The notes: generated by a model from the letters alone, not told the origin. Shown: positions 1 to 6,845, counted from the stretch's first letter. The stretch: DNA of 14,620 bases from SFDP01 sp051653625 (GCA_051653625.1 JBOFWM010000012.1:1-14620), one strand, 5' to 3'. Program-made: numbers and translations.

Positions 1-9
1 TAGCCATAG

Positions 10-79
10 ATAACTCCTTTCAGGGTTGTGTTTGATTGTTTTTCGACAATTCAATTATAACATACCTGTGAGGAGTTAT
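10..79 (+). promoter_or_regulatory. Promoter flanked by an inverted repeat, ahead of the MFS gene
   Basis: TTGATT (32-37), an 18-base spacer and TATAAC (56-61) make a plausible sigma-A promoter for the permease. It lies between two arms of a long inverted repeat, ATAACTCCTTTCAG (10-23) and CTGTGAGGAGTTAT (66-79), which pair at 12 of 14 positions. The arms could be an operator pair, or the remains of a terminator from a gene outside the window. The function of the repeat is inferred. Confidence 0.45.
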
Positions 80-120
80 TCTATTTTAAACAGAAAAAAT
101 CCAGTAAAATCAAGGCTTGT

Positions 121-137
121 GGCGTTTCGCAAACGCC
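121..137 (+). other. Leader hairpin before the MFS gene
   Basis: GGCGTTT (121-127) and AAACGCC (131-137) form a perfect 7-bp stem with a CGC loop in the 5' leader, about 14 bases before the ribosome binding site. No T-run follows, so it is not an intrinsic terminator. It may stabilise the leader or be a small regulatory element. I do not recognise a riboswitch. Confidence 0.4.
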
Positions 138-165
138 TATTAAAGATAAAAGAAGGAGGTGCAAG

Positions 166-1335
166 ATGTTTCAAATATTATTAGCAATTATTTATTTAGC
201 ATTTATTAGTTTAGGATTACCAGATGCATTATTAGGGTCAGCATGGCCCAGCATGTATGTAGAATTTAATATTCCAGTTTCTTACGCAGGAATTATATCT
301 ATGATTATTGCATTAGGAACTATAATTTCTAGTTTAAATAGCAATCGTCTTACAATTAAATTAGGAACGGGAAAGGTAACGACGATCAGTGTGGCAATGA
401 CAGCTGTAGCATTGTTTGGATTTTCGGGGAGTACTAGTTTTTGGATGTTGTGTATATGGTCAATCCCTTATGGACTTGGGGCAGGCAGTGTAGATGCTTC
501 TTTGAATAATTATGTTGCACTTCATTATAGTAGTAAACATATGAGTTGGTTGCATTGTATGTGGGGGGTAGGTGCATCTATTGGTCCATCTATTATGGGA
601 GTTGCTCTTGCTGGTGGTTTTGGCTGGAATAAGGGATATCAATACATAGCAATATTACAAATTATTCTTACATTTGCATTAATATGTAGTCTGCCATTTT
701 GGAAAAAGAATAATGAAGTGGGAGTGGATGGAACAATCAAGACTTTGAAGGTATTAAGTTTAAAAGAGATTTTAAATATTAAGGGAACAAAAGAAGTTAT
801 GGTAGCATTTTTTTGCTACTGCGCATTAGAGCAAACCACAGGACTTTGGGCAAGTAGTTATTTAACATTATGGCATGGATTAAGCGTAGAAAGAGCAGCT
901 AGTTTTGCAAGTATGTTTTTTATAGGTATAACTATTGGACGAGCGATTAGTGGATTTTTAACGATGAAATTTAGTGATCCACAAATGATTCGCATGGGAC
1001 AAGGGATTATTTTAGTAGGTATAGTCGTACTATTTTTACCATTAAATGGAGTGGTTCCTCTTATAGGTCTTATTTTGATAGGACTTGGATGTGCACCTAT
1101 TTATCCATGTATTATTCATTCAACACCAGAACATTTTGGTGCAGATAATTCTCAAGCTGTTATTGGAGTTCAAATGGCCAGCGCCTATGTTGGAACTTGT
1201 ATTATGCCACCAATTTTTGGATTGATTGCACAACATATTACTGTTTCATTATATCCAGTATTTTTAGTGGGTATTTTAGTGGTAATGTTTGTAATGTATG
1301 AAAAATTACTGAAACAAAAGAGTAAATTAGATTAA
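166..1335 (+). CDS. MFS transporter, FHS/fucose-permease-like
   Basis: This is a 389-residue integral membrane permease of the major facilitator superfamily, a usual length for twelve membrane helices. The first helix carries G-L-P-D-A-L-L-G-S-A-W-P (17-28), a signature I associate with FHS-type (FucP-like) MFS proteins of Clostridia. The basic loop after helix 2 (N60-R61 to G69-K70) corresponds to the MFS motif A loop. The segment G-S-V-D-A-S-L-N-N-Y (107-116) and the C-terminal G-L-G-C-A-P-I-Y-P block are typical of the group. The ATG at 166 follows a near-perfect AAGGAGGTG. The substrate cannot be read from sequence; a small solute such as a sugar, or efflux, are both possible. The gene appears to be transcribed alone from the promoter at 32-61. 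Confidence 0.88.
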   Translation: MFQILLAIIYLAFISLGLPDALLGSAWPSMYVEFNIPVSYAGIISMIIALGTIISSLNSNRLTIKLGTGKVTTISVAMTAVALFGFSGSTSFWMLCIWSIPYGLGAGSVDASLNNYVALHYSSKHMSWLHCMWGVGASIGPSIMGVALAGGFGWNKGYQYIAILQIILTFALICSLPFWKKNNEVGVDGTIKTLKVLSLKEILNIKGTKEVMVAFFCYCALEQTTGLWASSYLTLWHGLSVERAASFASMFFIGITIGRAISGFLTMKFSDPQMIRMGQGIILVGIVVLFLPLNGVVPLIGLILIGLGCAPIYPCIIHSTPEHFGADNSQAVIGVQMASAYVGTCIMPPIFGLIAQHITVSLYPVFLVGILVVMFVMYEKLLKQKSKLD

Positions 1336-1470
1336 GTGGTAACACAATATATATCAGATATAAAGTGAAAATAAGTGATAGAAAATAGTTGAGACATGTA
1401 GTAAAATTAATTAGGCGTGAAAGTGCTCTGGTGTAGTAGGGTTATACAATTTAACAAAGAAATAGAAAGT

Positions 1471-1496
1471 TTCCATAGGTGAACAACCAAATGGAA
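1471..1496 (+). other. Hairpin upstream of the DUF6933 gene
   Basis: TTCCAT (1471-1476) pairs with ATGGAA (1491-1496), and inside it GGT pairs with ACC, giving a two-part stem in the 184-base gap between the permease and the DUF6933 gene. There is no T-run. It could be an operator or a leader structure. No convincing promoter was found in this gap. Confidence 0.3.
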
Positions 1497-1540
1497 TGTG
1501 AACTCAACAATAAAATATAATGATAAGGAAGATGAAATAT

Positions 1541-2077
1541 ATGCAGCTAGGAGTTACGATTCCGTTACAAAAACATCTAAAATTAAAATCGCTATCTTAT
1601 GGAGATTCAGTTGACCTATTCTTCTGTTGGGAATTGCATATTATTCGTTTTCAAAGGAAGAAGACACTTGTAGCAGTAAATGCAAACAATAGATTTTTGG
1701 TGTTGTTGTCTGGTATGAAAGTTGCTGACTGGAAATTACTGACAAAACGCTTTGAAGAAGCTGTAACAGCGGGATTTTTAAGCGAAGGATATACAAAAGA
1801 ACAGATAGAAAAATATTTTGATTTAGCAGATGAGCCAATTTTTACTAAGACACATGGAAGAAAACCAGTTGGTGGAATGAACAAAGTAATTGATTATTTG
1901 TATTACTTGCCTGAACCAATAGATTCAGAGCAATTGTATCAGGAATTTCATTGTAGATTCTTGAATCGAGATATCTGTTCTCCAATAGGATTTGAAGATT
2001 CTGGATATCCAGTGGAATTTTTGGAAGCTGATATGAAACGGATTGCTATAATAAAGAATAATGATAACAACAGATAA
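1541..2077 (+). CDS. DUF6933 domain protein
   Basis: A soluble protein of about 178 residues with no signal peptide or membrane segment. From memory of the family it matches DUF6933, a group of unknown function: a short N-terminal segment, then the W-x-x-x-x-I-x-x-x-R-x-K-x-L-V-x-V-N-x-x-N-R-x-x-V block (about 30-54), a helical stretch E-x-x-x-x-x-F-x-x-E-G (72-83), and a P-I-F-x-K-T-x-x-R segment (99-108). The frame stays open back to an ATG at 1520, but AGGAAG at 1526-1531 lies 9 bases before the ATG at 1541, so I place the start there. ATG 1532 is also in frame. It seems to stand alone. The role is unknown; homologues I recall are scattered cytoplasmic accessory genes. Confidence 0.72.
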   Translation: MQLGVTIPLQKHLKLKSLSYGDSVDLFFCWELHIIRFQRKKTLVAVNANNRFLVLLSGMKVADWKLLTKRFEEAVTAGFLSEGYTKEQIEKYFDLADEPIFTKTHGRKPVGGMNKVIDYLYYLPEPIDSEQLYQEFHCRFLNRDICSPIGFEDSGYPVEFLEADMKRIAIIKNNDNNR

Positions 2078-2133
2078 GAAAGTAATATAGTAGAGTTTAG
2101 AGGCAGGGGGGGATTTATTGTATTTAAAGGGAG

Positions 2134-2152
2134 TGAACTTTCACAAAGTTCA
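2134..2152. other. Perfect palindrome TGAACTTT-CAC-AAAGTTCA
   Basis: Two 8-base arms (2134-2141 and 2145-2152) are perfect inverted repeats around a 3-base centre. No T-run follows. The position, 57 bases after the DUF6933 stop and just before the recombinase stub, suggests an operator or a recombinase-arm-type site. This is inferred from position only. Confidence 0.35.
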
Positions 2153-2198
2153 ACAAACACCTGCATGTAACATTCAAGCAAAAGATTAAGTTATTTTA

Positions 2199-2283
2199 TT
2201 GTCAAATATCTTGTTACGGACAGTTGATGCATCTATGCAAAATGGCTTATACTCACTTAACTCCAAAATCAAAAGCAAACTAA
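2199..2283 (+). pseudogene. C-terminal stub of a tyrosine recombinase/integrase
   Basis: Codons at 2226-2240 read D-A-S-M-Q. After one extra base (2241), the frame from 2242 reads M-A-Y-T-H-L-T-P-K-S-K-A-N and stops at 2281. Together these resemble the end of an XerC/D-type integrase, L-G-H-x-D-A-S-M-Q-x-T-x-x-Y-T-H-L-T-P-K, where the Tyr of Y-T-H-L is the catalytic nucleophile. The bases just before (2219-2225) would give the G-H-V of the box with one or two indels. No catalytic Arg/Lys region is recognisable upstream. I read it as a dead remnant of a mobile element. The open frame running on to 2420 is not coding in my view. Confidence 0.45.
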
Positions 2284-2417
2284 ATCAAATTTATACTAAA
2301 GCAATTTCATTCTTGAGATTGCCCTTTTTTATTTTTAAAACAGAGAAAGAAATGATAAAATCAATGAAAAAGCAAAATGCAGACTTTACTACCGACAATG
2401 CAAAAACAAAAATTGTA

Positions 2418-2442
2418 TAAAAAAGCACCTCAGAAGAGATGC
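2418..2442 (-). terminator. Rho-independent terminator of the DUF1643 gene
   Basis: Read on the minus strand, GCATCTC and GAGGTGC form a 7-bp stem (one G-U pair) with a TTCT loop, followed by six T residues (A-run at 2419-2424 on +). It lies 17 bases after the stop of the minus-strand DUF1643 gene. Confidence 0.75.
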
Positions 2443-2459
2443 AATTAATGAAGTTTCAG

Positions 2460-2995
2460 TTACAGTTTGTTCATATAACTCATCATATCAAATTCTGTTA
2501 AAATGATTGAGTCGCTTTGATATAATGGATGTTTTGGAGAGCCAGACTTATTTACAGCGCCAGAAAGCCATTTTATATTATACTTTTGTAAGTTGTTATA
2601 AATGTCTTTCCAACAAGGAATTAAATAATTTCTATCGTAAATATGATCTCCGAATGCTGCCCATATGTCAATTTTGGGAAAATCACATAAAGTTTTTATT
2701 ATGTAATCAAGGTTTGTAATATGCTCTGAATCGTTACAAACAGTGCTTAAATCTGCAAAAATTGTATCTCTTTTTGGATATACATTAAACATAATCCAAC
2801 CATCATACCCATTATGGTTAGCATTTTATCAACCTTGATAAGAGTAGGGTCTAAATTATTAGGCTCAGCTGTACTAGGATTTATGCCGAACCATACTAGT
2901 GTTTTACACCCTTTTTTGCCTAATACATATCGTATAGAGTTATCTGTATTGATGTTGCTAGCATAATCCGTTTTGATAAAATTATTATCTATCAT
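2460..2995 (-). pseudogene. DUF1643 protein gene, broken by one frameshift
   Basis: Two overlapping minus-strand frames make one DUF1643 protein. The N-terminal part (from ATG at 2995) has S-I-R-Y-V-L-G-K-K-G, then F-G-I-N-P-S-T-A-E-P-N-N-L-D-P-T-L, the family hallmark. The C-terminal part has G-Y-D-G-W-I-M-F-N-V-Y-P-K-R, D-I-W-A-A-F-G and K-H-P-L-Y, ending at 2460. They join if one base is restored near 2822-2826, turning D-K-M-L-T-I-M into D-K-I-A-N-H-N-G-Y-D-G-W. Apart from that indel the protein looks full length (about 178 residues) with no other stops, so the break is recent or a sequencing error. No good ribosome binding site precedes ATG 2995. Upstream codons are open back to about 3050, so the true start may lie further out. 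Function of the family is unknown. Confidence 0.8.
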
Positions 2996-3069
2996 CCAGT
3001 GTAGTATAGGATATCTGTTAGGGGGCAGGTGCAGTTTTAGAGATACACAATAAAAACTGTATTAAAGTA

Positions 3070-3104
3070 AAAACTGGACAACATAGTGGTTATCCAATTT
3101 TTTA
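3070..3104. terminator. Bidirectional intrinsic terminator
   Basis: TGGACAAC (3075-3082) and GTTATCCA (3089-3096) pair at 7 of 8 positions around a 6-base loop. Six T follow on the + strand (3098-3103). On the minus strand a GTTTTTAC tract follows the other side. It would shield the flanking decayed genes from each other in both directions. Confidence 0.5.
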
Positions 3105-3115
3105 TTACACTATAT

Positions 3116-3144
3116 TTGACGATATATTGGAAATACGACATAAT
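3116..3144 (+). promoter_or_regulatory. Near-consensus promoter with no intact gene behind it
   Basis: TTGACG (3116-3121), a 17-base spacer and CATAAT (3139-3144) make one of the strongest sigma-A matches in the window. A GGGGTGA tract and an ATG at 3162 follow, but that frame (M-I-I-N-K-I-L-S-L-A-P) stops after 11 codons. Either the gene it served has decayed or the transcript runs on towards the regulator operon. Confidence 0.5.
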
Positions 3145-3321
3145 GTAACGGGGTGATTAAAATGATTATAAATAAAATTTTATCTTTAGCACCGTAAGAA
3201 CAAACTTCAAAACCTTTTGGCCGTTCATAGTTAGATACTAATTTATCAAATCATTTGAAAACACCTATGTAGACAGTGAACAAAATGTTTAGAGCTCTTG
3301 CATAAAGATTATAGAATATAT

Positions 3322-3456
3322 ATGCCTCTGATAGAGGATGATTTTACAACAGATTTATATATTGCAATTGAAAGATCTGTAAAATTAGCACAGAGTATGG
3401 GCGTTTTAACAGAAGAAATACTTGATACACAAGATAAAGTGGTGGCTTATTTTTAG
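3322..3456 (+). pseudogene. Orphan 44-codon fragment, unidentified
   Basis: The frame M-P-L-I-E-D-D-F-T-T-D-L-Y-I-A-I-E-R-S-V-K, then L-A-Q-S-M-G-V-L-T-E-E-I-L-D, reads like a natural alpha-helical protein end: regular heptad-like hydrophobics, acidic balance, a clean TAG. There is no ribosome binding site before the ATG, and the frame extends upstream only to a stop at 3277-3279. An alternative frame just before it (ATG 3285, M-F-R-A-L-A) also breaks off. I read it as the C-terminal remnant of a gene whose start may be the 11-codon frame at 3162. I do not recognise the family. Confidence 0.35.
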
Positions 3457-3492
3457 ATTAAATATAAAGTCAATCAAGAAGTTTTTAGATAC

Positions 3493-3514
3493 TTCTCCAT
3501 AAATTCTCCATAAA
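3493..3514 (+). promoter_or_regulatory. Tandem response-regulator box, copy 1
   Basis: The 11-base unit TTCTCCATAAA occurs twice in perfect tandem (3493-3503 and 3504-3514), about 40 bases before the start of the response regulator. The core TCTCCA repeats with an 11-base period, one helical turn, as usual for OmpR-family binding sites. The same TCTCCA-N5-TCTCCA pattern occurs at 5330-5346. It probably serves autoregulation, with a -10 element somewhere in 3522-3539 (not clear-cut). Confidence 0.6.
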
Positions 3515-3553
3515 GCTAAACTAAGATATTAAAAATATAGGGGAGGTGCTTTC

Positions 3554-4261
3554 TTGCAAAACAAAAAAATTCTTATAGTTGAAGACGAGCCTAAAATCGC
3601 TGAAGCAGTAGATGCTTACCTTAAAAAAGAAAAATATATAACATTTATTGTAAATGATGGTAGAGATGCTTTAAATATATTGAAAACCGAAAGTTTTGAT
3701 ATGATTATTCTTGATCTTATGCTCCCATCTATATCGGGAGAAGAAATATGTAAAATCATACGTAAAGATTCGCGTATACCAATTATTATGTTGACAGCAA
3801 AAGCCAGTGAAGACAATAAAATTGAGGGTCTCAATATAGGCGCAGATGATTATATTACAAAACCATTTTCACCGAGAGAACTTGTTGCAAGAGTTAATAG
3901 TCTGTTTCGTAGATGTTGTGAAGGGAATTTGCCATTAGTTAATGGCATGAATCTAAAGTACGGCGACTTAGAAGTTGATTTTAATTCTCATACAATTAAA
4001 AAAAAGGGGCAAATGGTAAATCTTACTCCAAATGAGTTTAAGCTTTTTTCAACATTAGCAAAATATCCGAATAAAACTTTTACACGAGATGAATTAATTG
4101 ATATCGCATTGGGAATGGATTTTGATGGATACGACCGAACAATAGACAGCCACATAAAAAATCTACGTTCTAAAATAGAAAATGATACTACCAATCCTAC
4201 TTATATACTAACAGTGCGTGGAATTGGTTATAAGTTTGGGGAGGATTTAAATGAAACTTAA
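3554..4261 (+). CDS. OmpR-family response regulator
   Basis: A 235-residue DNA-binding regulator, the usual length of its family. The receiver domain (about 4-118) has the acidic pair E10/D11, the phospho-acceptor D54 in I-I-L-D-L-M-L-P, T81 and K103 in K-P-F. The C-terminal winged helix (about 133-230) has L-T-P-N-E-F-K-L, D-R-T-I-D-S-H-I-K-N-L-R-x-K and the V-R-G-I-G-Y-K-F end. The start is TTG at 3554, supported by GGGGAGGTG at 3539-3547; no ATG fits. Its last 11 bases overlap the histidine kinase start, so the two are translationally coupled. The box at 3493-3514 suggests autoregulation, and the matching box at 5330-5346 suggests control of the HMA/TauE/cupredoxin gene. BaeR or CusR-like subgroups are possible; the exact one is not readable. 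Confidence 0.93.
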   Translation: MQNKKILIVEDEPKIAEAVDAYLKKEKYITFIVNDGRDALNILKTESFDMIILDLMLPSISGEEICKIIRKDSRIPIIMLTAKASEDNKIEGLNIGADDYITKPFSPRELVARVNSLFRRCCEGNLPLVNGMNLKYGDLEVDFNSHTIKKKGQMVNLTPNEFKLFSTLAKYPNKTFTRDELIDIALGMDFDGYDRTIDSHIKNLRSKIENDTTNPTYILTVRGIGYKFGEDLNET

Positions 4262-5267
4262 AAGTAAGTTGATCATTTCATATGCAATTATTACAGTTTT
4301 TTTGTCAGTAGCCTTAGTTATTGCCTATGGTTTCTGTGATAAGATTTGTAAATGGATTCCTTCTATGTCTCACAGAGGGATGACAGTTTTCACGATACTT
4401 TCTCTCATTGTATTTATCATTACACTTGGAATGTCAATTTTGTTTGCTACACGCATATCAAAACCACTTGCGCTTGTAAATACAAAAACAAAGGAAATAG
4501 CAGAGGGAAAATATGGGGAACAAATTACTCATTACACAAATATTGTAGAAGCAGATGCGCTTATTGATAGCATTAACGAACTTGCCTCAAAACTCAAAAA
4601 ACAACAGATTATTAAAAAGCAGATGGCAAGAGATTATGCACATGAATTTAGGACACCCCTTACTGTAATCCAGTCCAACTTAGAAGGGATTATTGATGGG
4701 GTATTCGAACCAACAACTGAGCGTATTGAAAGCATACGACAAGAGATACTTCGTTTATCAAGGATGGTGAATCAAATAGATAAAATTGTAGAAATAGAAA
4801 AACAAGATGTCACCATTTGGGAAGAAGTGTTTGACCTTAGTGAAATGTTAAGGAGTAATGTAATTGCTTTTGAACGTGAAGCAAAAACAAAAAATATTCA
4901 ATTAATATTACAAACAGTACCTTGTCCTATAATGGGGGACAGAGATAAACTTAGCCAAGTTATAATGAATATGATGTCAAATGCACTGAAATATACAGAC
5001 GGGGGGCAAATCATTATTACTTCAAAATCCTATGAGGATGGGGTTAGCTTTTCTGTTGCTGATACAGGAATCGGAATATCCGAACAAGATCTGCCCTATA
5101 TTTTTGAACCTTTGTATCGGGCGGATAAGTCACGTACCCGTAACACAGGTGGAACTGGAATAGGACTTGCCATTACAAAATCCATCATTGAGGCTTGGGG
5201 TGGAAAAATAGAAGTGGTGAGTGAAGTATCAAAAGGAAGCAAATTTATTGTCACATTAAGAACGTGA
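4251..5267 (+). CDS. HAMP-domain sensor histidine kinase
   Basis: A 338-residue membrane kinase partner of the preceding regulator. Two membrane helices (about 7-28 and 46-66) enclose an outside loop of only about 17 residues. HAMP follows (67-120), then HisKA with the phosphorylated H131 in Y-A-H-E-F-R-T-P-L, and HATPase with the N box around N244 (M-M-S-N-A-L-K-Y-T), the G1 box D-T-G-I-G-I (271-276) and the G2 box G-G-T-G-I-G-L (300-306). All catalytic motifs are present. The short loop holds C29, C33, M39, H41 and M44, an unusual density of soft-metal ligands, suggesting direct metal sensing at the membrane surface. That role is inferred, supported by the neighbouring metal-protein gene. 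The start at 4251 has GGGGAGG at 4238-4244 and overlaps the regulator. Confidence 0.92.
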   Translation: MKLKSKLIISYAIITVFLSVALVIAYGFCDKICKWIPSMSHRGMTVFTILSLIVFIITLGMSILFATRISKPLALVNTKTKEIAEGKYGEQITHYTNIVEADALIDSINELASKLKKQQIIKKQMARDYAHEFRTPLTVIQSNLEGIIDGVFEPTTERIESIRQEILRLSRMVNQIDKIVEIEKQDVTIWEEVFDLSEMLRSNVIAFEREAKTKNIQLILQTVPCPIMGDRDKLSQVIMNMMSNALKYTDGGQIIITSKSYEDGVSFSVADTGIGISEQDLPYIFEPLYRADKSRTRNTGGTGIGLAITKSIIEAWGGKIEVVSEVSKGSKFIVTLRT

Positions 5268-5282
5268 TTACAATCTTCATAC

Positions 5283-5328
5283 AAAATGTCGCATAATTAT
5301 CGTTTAGATTAATTTGCGGCATTTTTTT
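5283..5328 (+). terminator. Terminator of the two-component operon
   Basis: ATGTCGCA (5286-5293) pairs with TGCGGCAT (5315-5322) with one G-U pair. The stem extends inward through AATT/AATT and is followed by a run of seven T (5322-5328). It lies 16 bases after the kinase stop and ends right where the second regulator box begins. Confidence 0.8.
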
Positions 5329-5329
5329 G

Positions 5330-5374
5330 TCTCCATCAAATCTCCACATACTTTTTTTACACTTGCCATACAAT
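5330..5374 (+). promoter_or_regulatory. Tandem response-regulator box, copy 2, and promoter
   Basis: TCTCCA occurs at 5330-5335 and 5341-5346, the same 11-base period and half-site as the box before the regulator gene. A TACAAT (5369-5374) lies 22 bases beyond, so the second half-site sits at or just upstream of the -35 position, which has no good consensus of its own. That is the usual geometry for activation by an OmpR-family protein. An alternative is TTGCCA (5363-5368), 17 bases, TAAAGT (5386-5391). Confidence 0.55.
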
Positions 5375-5428
5375 CAAGACAAATTTAAAGTCAGATAAAT
5401 TTTACACAATGAAAGGAGAATAAATATC

Positions 5429-6769
5429 ATGCAAGTGAAACTCTATATTGATAATATGCATTGTATTAACTGTCAAAAGAAAATAGAGACTAATTTAAAA
5501 AATAGAGAGGGTATCATCAGCGTAAAAGTCAGTTATATGAGAGGAGTGGCACAGATAGATTTTGATGAAACTCAGATTGGATTAGAAGAAATTAATGAAA
5601 TAATTGAAAAACTAGATTATCAGGTGAAGAAAAAGGAGGAGCGAAAGAGGGGGGAACCTATAAGAACTATCGGTTTGCTTGTTATCATTGGTTCCTTATA
5701 TATAATACTTCAATCCATGGGTATCCTAAATATATTGGTGCCTGGCAGATTGGCGGATCAGGGAATGGGATATGGCATGCTGTTTATGATTGGATTACTA
5801 ACTTCGGTGCATTGCCTCGCCATGTGTGGAGGAATCAATCTTTCACAGTGTTTGTTGCCGATTGAGGAAGCAGGAGGAGATGGAAATGTATCATTTTTAT
5901 CGTCCATACTTTATAATCTGGGCCGAGTGGTTTCTTATACCATGAGTGGTTTTGTATTAGGGCTCATGGGATTTTTGTTAGTTGGTGTAACCAATATAGG
6001 AATATCAGTACATTTACAAGGTGTACTAAAAATGATAGCAGGAATCTTCATGTTGATTATGGGAATCAATATGCTTGGTATTTTTCCGGTCTTACGTAGA
6101 TTTACCATACGAACACCTAAATTTATTACAAGGATTGTTGGAAAAGAAAGAGCAAAAACAAGACGCCCATTTTTAATCGGAATCCTAAATGGTTTTATGC
6201 CATGTGGACCTTTACAGTCCATGTGGATTGTAGCACTGGCAACTGCTAATCCATTGACTGGGGCATTATCCATGTTATTTTTTTCCATTGGGACAGTTCC
6301 GTTGATGTTGGGATTTGGAACCATCGTAACTGCACTCGGAAAGAAAGCAACCAATGAAATACAGCAGATAGGAGCCATACTTGTTGTAGTATTAGGATTG
6401 GCTATGGTTTCCCAAGGAAGTGCACTTAGCGGTATTGGAACCTCTTCTTCTTCGTTCACGAAAAATGAGAAAATTGATAATCAGGTAGAAATTGTGGATG
6501 GAGCTCAGGTTGTGAATAGTACATTGCTTTCAAGAACGTATCCAAATATATCGGTTCAGGCTGGAATTCCGGTTCGTTGGACGATAGATGCACCAGAAGG
6601 AAGCATCAATGGATGTAATTACAAATTTATAATTAGAGAGTATGATATTGAGCATACTTTTACAGAAGGAAAGAACATCATTGAGTTTACCCCAACGGAA
6701 GAAGGAAGTATTCGTTATACTTGTTGGATGGGTATGATCAATGGACGGATTGAGATAGAAGAACAATAA
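5429..6769 (+). CDS. HMA / TauE-SafE (UreH-like) / cupredoxin fusion membrane protein
   Basis: A 446-residue three-part protein, probably handling copper or a related metal. Residues 1-66 are a heavy-metal-associated domain with M-H-C-I-N-C (C12, C15). After a linker helix (about 80-100) comes a six-helix core of the TauE/SafE, DsbD_2/UreH-like type. Its paired Cys motifs are H-C-L-A-M-C-G-G (C129, C133) and N-G-F-M-P-C-G-P (C259). Residues about 352-446 form an outside cupredoxin domain with C396, C432 and the end Y-T-C-W-M-G-M, typical blue-copper-like ligands. The order fits metal capture in the cytoplasm, transfer across the membrane and binding outside, or the reverse; the direction is not decidable from sequence. 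AAAGGAG at 5412-5418 supports the start. It is monocistronic, between terminators, and controlled by the box at 5330-5346. Confidence 0.85.
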   Translation: MQVKLYIDNMHCINCQKKIETNLKNREGIISVKVSYMRGVAQIDFDETQIGLEEINEIIEKLDYQVKKKEERKRGEPIRTIGLLVIIGSLYIILQSMGILNILVPGRLADQGMGYGMLFMIGLLTSVHCLAMCGGINLSQCLLPIEEAGGDGNVSFLSSILYNLGRVVSYTMSGFVLGLMGFLLVGVTNIGISVHLQGVLKMIAGIFMLIMGINMLGIFPVLRRFTIRTPKFITRIVGKERAKTRRPFLIGILNGFMPCGPLQSMWIVALATANPLTGALSMLFFSIGTVPLMLGFGTIVTALGKKATNEIQQIGAILVVVLGLAMVSQGSALSGIGTSSSSFTKNEKIDNQVEIVDGAQVVNSTLLSRTYPNISVQAGIPVRWTIDAPEGSINGCNYKFIIREYDIEHTFTEGKNIIEFTPTEEGSIRYTCWMGMINGRIEIEEQ

Positions 6770-6793
6770 TAAATCAGATATTATAATTAAAGG

Positions 6794-6845
6794 AAAGCTG
6801 CAGCTGAGAGGGAATGAATACATCCTATTTAGTTGTAGTTTTTTG
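6794..6845 (+). terminator. Terminator of the HMA/TauE/cupredoxin gene
   Basis: GCTGCAGCTGA (6797-6807) pairs along all 11 positions with TTAGTTGTAGT (6829-6839), using four G-U pairs. Flanking A and T runs extend it, and a T-run (6839-6844) follows. It lies 25 bases after the stop codon. Confidence 0.75.

Larger units (their letters stand above)
3001..3553. other. Gene-poor spacer between DUF1643 and the regulator operon
   Basis: About 550 bases with no intact gene. It holds a weak stem near 3031-3059 (CAGTTTT/AAAACTG), a bidirectional terminator (3075-3104), a promoter (3116-3144), an 11-codon reading frame (3162-3197), an orphan gene fragment (3322-3456), and a response-regulator box (3493-3514). 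It looks like the remains of one or two genes lost by deletion and frameshift. Confidence 0.6.

Noticed and set aside
2284..2420. Continuation of the open frame after the recombinase stub
   Set aside because: Only open because the DNA is AT-rich; starts at TTG without a ribosome binding site, composition dominated by K, N, I and F, and runs into the DUF1643 terminator.
3031..3059. CAGTTTT/AAAACTG stem as a terminator
   Set aside because: Loop of about 13 bases, weak A-T stem and no T-run on the + strand; the better terminator is at 3075-3104.
3493..5346. CRISPR array or dispersed repeat family based on TCTCCA units
   Set aside because: Only two pairs, each inside a promoter region with an 11-base period and no spacers; fits transcription-factor half-sites.
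5935..6459. 174-codon minus-strand frame opposite the HMA/TauE/cupredoxin gene
   Set aside because: Shadow of a well-supported membrane protein gene; its proline- and methionine-rich composition is typical of antisense reading of hydrophobic codons.
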